From: Trachelipus rathkii
Lineage: Eukaryota; Arthropoda; Malacostraca; Isopoda; Trachelipodidae
Direction of reading: 5' to 3'
NCBI GenBank assembly: GCA_015478945.1
Contig: JABUQX010027741.1
Location: 17,501 to 35,000, forward strand
Length of the DNA: 17,500 bases
In this document: piece after piece, positions 8,701-17,500 of the stretch
How positions within the stretch are numbered: position 1 is the first letter of the stretch
How the letters are laid out: each line of letters starts with the position of its first letter
Made by a program: the position numbers and the translations under genes
Notes under the pieces: model-generated
The model's input: only the letters and a program-made list of their open reading frames with translations
What the model was told of the DNA's origin: nothing
The model's database searches: none

Positions 8701-10100
8701 GCTCTTCTAGAGTGCTGATCCTATATTATAATAATATTTAAATATTAATTTATAAATATTAGTATGTACTTTATATTATGTTATATGTTATATATATCTG
8801 GGTGTTATACGTTATATTATATATGATTTCCTAGTTACGACGTTTACCCTTGAATCTTTTCGTTATAATGGCTTCTCGTGAGGCTATTTTAGTCTTGAGG
8901 CTATTTCAATTTGTTGGTATATATTTCTCTATATTCTTCCTGCGGTATTCGTCCGTATCGCTCAGTAGTAGGGGAGGGTAGTTTCTCTGACATTGTTCTA
9001 CTATACCGTATTTTTAGAATTTAATTAATATTGATACTTCATCAATATTGTGGACTATAATATTACGTAATATATTCACTATAATATACTACAGCTATCG
9101 TACGTAAATATTTATATGTGCAGCCCTACCCAGCGCCTATAATCCTATATATGTACTAGTTTGTAGGTTACTGATTTTATCATACTGCCCGCCCTACTCG
9201 TGACTGGTGACTATAGTGTAGTACTACGCTCTCTTCTATTTTGCCTGAGCGAGTGAGTATTAGTAATAACATGACCGTATGTAGTATGTATTCTCAGCTC
9301 ATATATACCTAGCTATTTATCCGCCACTTTAACGTAGTTACGCGCCTAGTTGCAACTATATATATAAGTAATACCTATATGACTATACGGTGATCTTACG
9401 CGCCTTAGCAGCCACTACTATATGAGGCCTTCTTAGCTCACCTTACCCTAGCCTATTACTAACTGGTTATATCAGGGCTATTATGTACCCAAGGTATACT
9501 GTGAATGATTTGATCGTGTATCTACCATCTTTTATCTTGTACTAATGTATTACAACCGGTCATTATACTATATTCTCTAGTGACTCTTGTATGTTAGATC
9601 ATCCCGTCTATAAACTACTATTGATGACTCGTTGCTATATCCTATCTACATTCTTCATTATATATATTTAGTAATAGTAGTCTATATAGTATCTCTCTTT
9701 ACTGCGTTTTCCCGCGCCCTTAAGTTACATACTATGAATGAGTATAATTACTAACATTATTGGTAGTCATATAATATATATCTTCTACTCGGAAGAACTG
9801 CAATATATTATCGTAGTTCACTTTCTACGCCGCTTTTGATCACCTTTTCGACCCGGGCACGTACGGTGCTTCTCTACTTGCTGTATCCACCCTTGATTTA
9901 TTTAAAATATCATAATCCTTTCGACCGGTTCTATTAATAGTCATATATACTCTAATATAATATCACAGTGAATAGTAATCATCTAGCCGTCATCTACAAC
10001 TATATGGTTTATATTTGTGATGTGTATCTATGATATATTCCTCATCTAAATCGGTCGTTTACTATTTTCACATTACTTACTTTTCATAAAATATTGACCT
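8701..10100. other. Patchwork sequence of TACTATA-like words, no gene seen
   Basis: Mixed sequence in which TATACTA, ACTATA and TAGTAC words alternate with short GC words such as ACGCGCCT (9341-9348 and 9397-9404) and AGCGCCTATAATCC (about 9131-9144). Long homopolymers and pure TA runs are scarce compared with the rest of the window. No open frame of note, RNA gene or element boundary was recognised. The texture may be real or may reflect poor base calling over TA-rich DNA. Confidence 0.4.
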
Positions 10101-11363
10101 CTAATTTAGTTTACTAGTCAATTTGGGGATTCAAGCTACTCACATTTTTGAGAAACTAACTGAGTTCTTAGAGGTTTTGGAAACACTATAAGCAGTCCAA
10201 TAGCTGCATCAATAGTTATTTATAGATAGATAGAGTACTCATTAGTTTAATATATTTATATATAGCACTTTTAATACAATTATGTTTTTTAAACATAACT
10301 TATATGAGAGTCATACTGAAATCTTAGACCCTTATTCCAACTGCATAATGAGTAGACTTTACAACAAAATTGAGCATTAGAGGTATAAGGTGATAATAGT
10401 GGCTACTATCTCCAAGTCTTAACAATGTATACAATCAAAATTACACTTAATCATTATTAAATGTGGTGACAGTATATAATATTTATTGAGATTATTGATA
10501 GGAAGAGATATGATTACTACTGAGTTTTATCTCTCAGTATCAATACGAGTATATATCATAAACTATTATTTATCGTCATAGTATTAGACAGGAGTTGCTC
10601 ATGAGGGTTTTAGTGTACTATGATGACGATCAAATATGAGATATAATATATCTTATGAGTTTCAATAGGGTCGGAGATATATATCTAATTGATATATTCT
10701 TATTTAGTCAATTATATTAGTAGAATATGGCAGGAATTATTATTCGTAAAAAATCACAACATCATCAATACTGAATATCCTATTATTGTATACTAAGTAT
10801 CCTTAGGACTGGTAGCATAATGGTAAGAGACTTACTTGTAGATAGTGTGAGATAATAGTAATTATTCTCGTATGGAAAATAACCATCACGAGTATAATAT
10901 TCAATTTACCAATCTTAACTATATTACAGGAACATTATACTAGAATATCTAGTTATTATACACCTATATATATACTATATATTGAGCTCAATGTTTGAAT
11001 ATTTTAATCTTTACTTTAAATCATCAACAACAATCCAATACTATTAGAGAGATATTTCTCAGACAAATCTACTATATAGAGTGAAAGGGAAATTAGAGAG
11101 TATTATTCTAATTATTGGCATATCTTGTAAAATTCTATTCCTACGCATTACTAAAGAAACCATGATTGTAATACTCACAAGTATGAAACTATAGAGAACA
11201 ATTAATAAAAAATACAACAATACACACACATTTGACTTAATCTTCTTCTTTTGTGAGTGTTGTGGGTAATAACAGCTCACGAGAGCCGGCGGAGAACATT
11301 ACGAGTATAAGGGAAACATAGGAATATATTATAACTAATCAACTATAACATTTATTTCCTTAA
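10101..11363. other. AT-rich intergenic sequence, no gene seen
   Basis: AT-rich sequence with small local hairpins such as TTATGTTT/AAACATAA (10280-10298) and ACTGAG/CTCAGT (about 10519-10538). A GC-richer patch at 11275-11310 precedes the next dispersed repeat. A 73-codon minus-strand frame (11280-11059) is hydrophobic in its middle but has no recognisable family. No RNA gene was found. Confidence 0.4.
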
Positions 11364-11674
11364 AATAGGTGAATTCACCACCGGCAATTGTAGGGGGCTC
11401 GTGCGACGGGAAATCACAGGGGGGGGACGTTTTCCATACCCCGTAGGGGAAGTGGCGGAGGAACCCCCGCGACACCCAATACCAAAGAAAGAGATCTGGA
11501 GGTGTTTCTCGCGAGAGCCCCACTCAAAGGAAGAGGGGGTATATTATTTATGTCAAACCCTTCCCAGTAGTCCTCCCCGCGGTATCAGCGTCGAGAGAAC
11601 CCATTCTCGATCTCCCCCGCAATCTGGTTAGTCGGTGTACCCTTGTGGGTTTTTCCTCTTATGTCTTAAAAAAA
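11364..11674 (+). repeat. GC-rich dispersed repeat, copy B
   Basis: The second copy of the family seen at 8102-8352, in the same orientation and about 3.3 kb downstream. It carries the landmarks CGGCAATT, TAGGGGGCTCG, GGGGGGACGTTTTCC, ATACCCCGTAG, GGCGGAGGAA, CGCGACA, AATACCAA, AGTCCTCC and ACCCTTGTGGGT, followed by a run of seven A (11668-11674). It is some 60 bases longer than copy A because of extra sequence in the middle (about 11495-11565). A perfect 12-base palindrome, GGTGAATTCACC (11368-11379), marks its left end and is degenerate in copy A. The open frames across it on both strands differ from those of copy A and are not called as genes. Confidence 0.65.
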
Positions 11675-12740
11675 TCAACTAACACCAAAATTATCCACTC
11701 AGATGAGAGGTCTATTTTATTTAACAAGTAACGGATTATACCAAGAATTCCTCTAAATAGGCTATTCTACCTCTACTAATTATTCTACTTTTAGTAATTC
11801 TATTCTTACTAATCAATCATAGTTTTTTGACCACATTTTTATTTTATCAGTTTTTCCTTAGAAAAGATTAGTATGGCAATGTTCTCACCTTCTTTGTTAG
11901 GCTATTGGTTTAAGTTTTTTTTTATTTTGAGTGATACTTGTATTATTTATTTATTTATCCTACTTTTATTCTTATATCTTTGTGTTATTTTCTATGTTAT
12001 TTTCTTTTTATTAAATTCTTTTTTATTTTAATACCTTGTTTCCCTTTTGTAGCACTCCTTATTCCGTCACTCCCGCTAAACAAACCACAATTACTATTAT
12101 ACGTAACAATACATCCTCATAATAAATTTCCTCCCCATGTTCTAGTTTTCATCTTATATTCGCATTCTTGCAAGAAAATATAAATAAAACAATTCTTTAC
12201 CTGTTTTATTTTAAAAACTTACTCGTCACTAGGTTCCTTTCTGCACCTCATCTTGTACGGCATGGCTAGGACTATAATACACTAATGTAACATAATCTAA
12301 AAGAATCACAGTCAATACACATTTATATTAAGTCCAAATGGTCTTCATAAACCAGCATATTTTGTTTACAATAATCGAGATTGTCTGGAGCTTCTAAATA
12401 AATGCGAAAAATAGAAGTCTTTTTATATAATATATATAAATACCCGTATAAAGATTGCATAGAGGAGGAAGTAGTAAGGATGTACTTATTTCCCTTCTAA
12501 ATTATCACCTTACTGGATTAAATTCTCCCAAACTTGTTTTTTTCGGCGGTAACATCGCCTGAGAAACGCCATATATATATTTTTAATAATGTTTCATATA
12601 TATCCTTTCTCTATATTGCGTCCCCTACTATTTCTAATATACATATTTACTCAGGTACTCATTTCATGCTGCCTATAGTATTATCTATATGTCAGAGTTC
12701 AATAATAATCTCACTAATACTTCTAATTATTTATTGTATC
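11675..12740. other. AT-rich intergenic sequence, no gene seen
   Basis: A T- and C-biased plus strand with loose repetition of TTCTACTA/TAATTCTA words at about 11760-11810. Two short hydrophobic frames (11938-12183 and 12534-12746) are explained by T-richness and show no family features. No RNA gene, promoter or element boundary was recognised. Confidence 0.45.
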
Positions 12741-14514
12741 TCATAATGCCAATGTATTATTATTATAACTTATAGATATTATATATATATATTTTAATAC
12801 AATATATACCTACTGGGTATGTTCTCTGTAAAAATTAATCGTCATTATTTTAAACACTTACCTGCTTTATTATACTCAATAAATTAGAACTTATTACAAT
12901 TTTTATAAAATCTTATATTTAATAATAAATGTTATTATTTCAAATCGTTTATTCTTATACCGATATCACTGTAAGATTAATAGTATATATTTCCTTAAAT
13001 ATATATATACTATTATTAATTGAAAGTATTATAATATTAATATCTATTTATAATATGTGTCGAAATGTAATTATATATATGTACTATTATATAGAGTGAT
13101 GAATGAATATATTATTGAGTGTTATATTATAATTTATATATTATTACTTCAAACGCTAATTAACTAATACTAACTATACTTTTATACTACCCTTTGACTA
13201 TAATATAAATCATAAGTAAGACATGCATAGTTAACATATTAATATATATATATATACATATCACTTTCACTATACGTAATATAAAATATCAATATATTGA
13301 ATGCAAAATCTGATAAAACAATATTTGATCTCTTTAAATAAATTATTAATTTATTTTCACAATATAGAATTGGTAAATTATTTATATCACCTAACTATAT
13401 ATATATACATACTATAATATATATAAGGATATTTACGTATATATACTGTTAGAGATATCGAAAATCAATAGTAGCTTATGTATTTGGTAATACTATATTC
13501 AGCATAAGAAGTGACTAGAAAGAAATAGGAACTCACATAATATAATATGCTAATTTAGTATACTATGCTATATAATAATGCATAAGGATTATATATAAAA
13601 TGGTACTACTTAAATATATACATAAACAAATTGCACACATAGAAATATCTATATAAAACAGTATTTTATAATTAAATATTTTATTATAATTACAAAATAA
13701 AGAACTTAGTAAGTATTGTTATAATAATGGAAGAGTTAGAGGAAGGTAGAGAAAAAACTGTATATTATTAAAAAGTATGCTATTACGTATGAATAATATA
13801 ATAACTATATATATTAAAAGGTACTATTATGTCATATAATCTCACAATTTATATATCCTATAAGTATATAGTGATAATCTATTCACTTTATTATTATTAA
13901 TTATATAAATAAATTGATATATATTTATTATTTATAAGTAAAAAAAAAGTAACTACAGTATATTAATAATTATAATTATTATCTTTATTATTATACTAAA
14001 ATATTTATATGCATTAAAAAATGTAGATTCAAGATTATCACGCACATTTATTCTATCTTCTATCTATCTTAATATACTATACTAATTATACTATATACTT
14101 ATATTCTTATATATTATATATAATTATATTACTAATTATATTACTTAATTATTATAATATATAATATATCTATAAATTACTATATATATACTATATTACT
14201 ATCATTATATATCTAATCTTAATCTATACTCTTAATACTTATTATATATCTATTATATATCTAATCTATAAACTACTTATAATACTTAGCCATATATCAT
14301 ATAATATTCTTTTACATGTCATAATTTAAACTATAATCTTATTTAAACCGAATTTTATAATTTTATAACAATCGTTTATAATTAATTTATTTGATTCATT
14401 TTTACGATTTCCCACAATCATTTATTTTTATTTTGCTAGAGAAAGACGATAAGTTCATGAGAATGATAATATACTCTTTCGCTACTTTCGATTCTCTATA
14501 CTTTATTGAATCTA
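12741..14514. other. Very AT-rich sequence with loose short repeats
   Basis: About 1.8 kb of very AT-rich sequence with no open frame of interest. Within it, 14035-14300 is T/A/C-biased, and the 15-base word TTATATATCTAATCT occurs twice (14205-14219 and 14253-14267), suggesting a decayed short tandem repeat. Nothing else is supportable. Confidence 0.5.
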
Positions 14515-14760
14515 TATATATATTAACTATAATATAATTATATATATAATATATATATTATATATATATAAATATATATTATTAATATATATATATATAT
14601 AATAATATTATAATATTTTATATTTATATATGTATTAATATATAATATATATATATATATATATATAATTAATATTAATATATATAATTAATATATTATT
14701 AAATATATTTATAAATAAATATTAATATATATATATATATATATTATAGTATATACATTA
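14515..14760. repeat. TA-rich microsatellite block
   Basis: A/T-only sequence dominated by (TA)n with TAA/TTA interruptions. It is bounded on the left by complex sequence near 14500 and fades at about 14760. Confidence 0.85.
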
Positions 14761-15714
14761 TATTCGAATATCAATATTATTTATATTATCACATGTGTTT
14801 ATATAATTGTTATTTGTTTTTTTATGTATATTTATTTTTAATATTTACCTTTATTTTTATATTATATCTGAATAACTATTTCCTACTAAGGAATTGATAT
14901 AATGAATAATATAATTATAGTTACAAACTTAAATAATAATTTATATAATATATTATATATAAAAATAATAATTTATAAATTAATTGTCATATCGGTTATT
15001 ATATTATATTTATCGTTAAACCTTTAGTTAATATAAGAACAATTATATTATATTAATACTACTACGATATATTTTATTATACTATTACAGTTATTATATT
15101 ATATATTATATATAAATATTATATATATATATAGAATTAATTATATAATAATTAATTATTAATATAAACTTATATATTAATTTGCGAATTAGAAACGAAC
15201 ATAAATAACATATTAATAGTATTATTGTACGTATTACCCATATTCCAGCTACATAAATTAGAATAGAAATATATGAATAAAATATAATATATTACTTGAT
15301 TTATAGTAGATAAGTGATCTATAGATATAATACGTTGGTCTGTGTCGTGGTGTATAGGTCAAGAGTTCTAGGTCATTGACATTTTGCATATACTAAGTGA
15401 TATAAAATTATTGATTTATAATAATTTTAATTTATTATATATTAAAATATTAAAATATAATATAAAAAGTAAATTGATAAAAAATCATAGAGAAAATAGT
15501 AAGCTATAAAATAGTAAGAAAAAATAAAAATAGTAAGCTATTTTTGTAATAGATATCTTCCTATTTATTCTGAATCGTATATATATATTTGTACTTTATA
15601 CTTTTATCTCACTCTATAACCATGTTATAATTATTCATAAATCATTACATGTAAATCTTTCCATCCTCAATGAATAGAAGGTGTTATTTGAGGTGTTTGA
15701 GACTCGAAAATGCA
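14761..15714. other. AT-rich sequence, no gene seen
   Basis: AT-rich sequence with another TA-rich patch at about 15095-15180 and a small GC-richer patch at 15330-15385. That patch contains TGGTGTATAGG (15350-15360), which resembles a polymerase III A box but has no B box at a usable distance. No gene is called. Confidence 0.45.
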
Positions 15715-15717
15715 CAG

Positions 15718-15748
15718 TTTTTTTTTTTTTTATATAAAAAAAATGATA
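15718..15748. repeat. Poly-T run followed by poly-A run
   Basis: A long T-homopolymer is followed after TATA by a run of A, forming a simple T/A hairpin. It may be a microsatellite seed. No retroposon body is recognisable on either side. Confidence 0.5.
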
Positions 15749-15904
15749 ATTACTAAATGCGTATAATTAGCAAAATATAAAAATTGTGTTGATATACTAA
15801 TTTAAATAAAAAAAATTGTATAAAATAGGTTTTGGAGATAAAAAGATGTTCAAGTTGTTAAAAGTGTATAATGTATTAATATATAGTGTGTATTAATGAT
15901 TATG

Positions 15905-16240
15905 TTGTAAATTAATGATAAATGATAATGATAATGATAAATAATTAAAATAATATAATAATAATAATAATAATATAATAGGTAAATAAAATAAATAATA
16001 AATTATATAATAAAATATAATAATAAAATAATATATATATATAAATTTAATAAATAATATTAATAATAATAATAATAATAAAATAACTACAATAATAATA
16101 ATAATAAAATACTAAATTAATAATAATAATAATATAAATAATAATATAAAAATAATAATTATAATTAATAATATTAATAATAATAATATATAAAATAATA
16201 AAATTATTTGGTATATAAAATAATAATATGAAATAAAAAC
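15905..16240. repeat. (AAT)n trinucleotide microsatellite
   Basis: Long imperfect arrays of AATAATAAT, beginning with AATGATAATGAT variants at about 15916-15940 and interrupted by AAAT and TATA. The minus-strand open frame through it (16253-16047) encodes mainly I and Y with N and is a repeat artefact. Confidence 0.9.
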
Positions 16241-16254
16241 ACTCACACAACACT

Positions 16255-16630
16255 ATTAATATATATATATATATATTATATAAATATATATATATAAATA
16301 ATATTATTATATATATATAATATATATTATATTATATTTATATAATATATAATATTAGATAATATATAAATATATATTTAAGTATATATTATATATAAAA
16401 TAGATATATAATATATATATAATATATATTATATTAATATATATTATATATATATATATTATATATATAAAATAAATTTATAATAAATAGTTATATATAT
16501 ATTCTATATATTATATATATATTAATAATATATACTAATATAATATATATAATATTTATATATATAATAATAGTATATATAATATATATATCTATATTAA
16601 TATATCAATATATATATAATATATATATTA

Positions 16631-16668
<38 letters not shown>

Positions 16669-16705
16669 ATTTATAATATAATATAATATTATATATATAT
16701 ATATA
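16255..16705. repeat. Long TA-rich microsatellite block
   Basis: About 450 bases of nearly pure A/T sequence, mostly (TA)n with TAA/TTA interruptions. It ends sharply where ordinary-complexity sequence begins. Confidence 0.92.
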
Positions 16706-16739
16706 CCATATTACAGTTGTCACCACAACTCAAGGCCGA

Positions 16740-16830
16740 GCAGGGTTGTGTGTGGGAGGTGTGGTTGATGTGTATGAGTTTTTGTTGTGGGTGTGTGTTG
16801 TGGTGGGTGTAAGTGGGTTGGAGTGATTTG
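16740..16830 (+). repeat. G/T-rich simple-sequence run
   Basis: The plus strand is almost devoid of C and consists of GTGTG, TGGG and TTGTGG words. Four GGG tracts occur, three of them close together in the right half, giving some potential for a G-quadruplex. It sits directly beside the large TA block. Confidence 0.6.
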
Positions 16831-17500
16831 TCTTGCAACAAAAGTGTCACCATTTAATACATTTTGCAGATAAGCACAGACACAAGGTTTTAATGGAGAG
16901 CTTCCATACAGCAGGAAATAGTGGTAAGAGAATAATACAGAGCAGAAAGCGGCTGAACAAGGAACACAACACCGGAGCCTACAATCTGGGTTACTAATTG
17001 TCTACACAAACTCATTCAGAGGCGGTAAAGTGTGGTACGCGAGTGGTAAGCTCCTCCGCACATACGCGCGGTACCTATAGAAGACATGCTCAACATGCGC
17101 TGCAAAGATTCAAGAGAATTGGAAAGTAAGAACATTATAGCCTTACCTTGACTCGACCCTTTCCGAAAAAGGCAAGTGAAACCAGAGCTACCCAGATGTT
17201 GATGTCAGTCTACATAAAGGGAGGATGAGCCCTTGTAATGTTGTAATTGAGAGGAAGAAAAAGTTCGCAGTCAAAACAGAACACCAGTTTCTTTGAGGCC
17301 GAACTAGCAACTGTCGCAATGTGAGGTTTTCAATACATTTATTTGTTTAATTTTAAATAATAAAAAATGTTTATATTGTAAATAGGAGAGACGGGACCAT
17401 CGAATAGATATGTAGTTAGAAGCGTCTTGAGAGTGAGATTTGTAGAGTTTCAAGAATTAATTTAAGTTAAGTTAAGACGCCCCACCTGATAATTTTGTCC
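16831..17500. other. Ordinary-complexity sequence at right edge, no gene recognised
   Basis: About 670 bases with balanced composition compared with the rest of the window. It has a GC-richer patch at 17020-17080 holding a small GGTAC/GTACC stem. One plus-strand frame stays open for about 50 codons (roughly 16930-17085) without an ATG start or a recognisable motif. This part could belong to a gene outside the window (intron, untranslated region or exon), but nothing visible proves it. Confidence 0.35.

Noticed and set aside
10806..10880. Possible tRNA: TAGCATAATGG at 10813-10823 fits the polymerase III A box and is followed by ACTTACTTGTAGAT
   Set aside because: The D stem and anticodon stem do not pair, no B box (GGTTCGA-type) follows at the right distance and no acceptor stem closes.
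15330..15385. A tRNA-like or SINE-head patch with TGGTGTATAGG and GTTCTAGGTC
   Set aside because: The A-box-like word fits, but the only B-box-like word is far too close to it and poorly matched. No A-tail or element boundary is visible.
16930..17085. A plus-strand frame open for about 50 codons in the right-edge sequence
   Set aside because: No ATG start, no motif, and such a length is unremarkable in balanced-composition DNA.

Overview
The window looks like non-coding nuclear DNA from a eukaryote with a strongly AT-rich, repeat-laden genome. I find no bacterial-style gene organisation, no rRNA, no convincing tRNA and no protein-coding exon that I can defend. The evidence for a eukaryote is long (TA)n and (AAT)n microsatellites, A-tailed retroposon-like sequences, terminal-inverted-repeat elements and the absence of dense open frames. 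The pattern resembles arthropod, perhaps crustacean, intergenic DNA, but that is a low-confidence impression and not something the sequence proves.

Layout. Bases 1-690 are TA-rich repeat interrupted by a small GC-richer island of degenerate GATGCG-type repeats (221-366). Bases 959-3310 are a long mixed-composition stretch that becomes strongly pyrimidine-rich towards its right end, with a duplicated 24-base unit at 2988 and 3056. A (TA)n block follows (3331-3700). Next is a minus-strand A-tailed retroposon-like element (about 3725-3995), then a weak imperfect inverted repeat (about 4020-4275) and featureless sequence to 5384.

Bases 5385-8352 hold the most structure. There are two members of one A-run-containing repeat family (5385-5532, and 7795-8081 with two internal units). 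They carry a 12-base terminal motif that is found in inverted orientation at 8070-8081. Between them lies a large imperfect palindrome (7053-7537) with a GC-rich tip. Next to them is the first copy of a GC-rich dispersed repeat (8102-8352), whose second copy is at 11364-11674 in the same orientation.

Bases 8353-11363 and 11675-15904 are AT-rich and mostly featureless. An (AAT)n tract (15905-16240) and a long (TA)n block (16255-16705) follow. The last 800 bases are of ordinary complexity and begin with a G/T-rich run.

No genes can be said to work together here. The biology visible is repeat biology: TA-rich DNA colonised by several families of small non-autonomous elements. The best candidates for something undescribed are the 485-base fold-back sequence at 7053-7537, the A-run tandem-unit element with TA-flanked inverted ends, and the paired GC-rich repeat. 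Some of the odd texture, especially 4600-5300 and 8700-10000, may be base-calling or assembly noise rather than biology.
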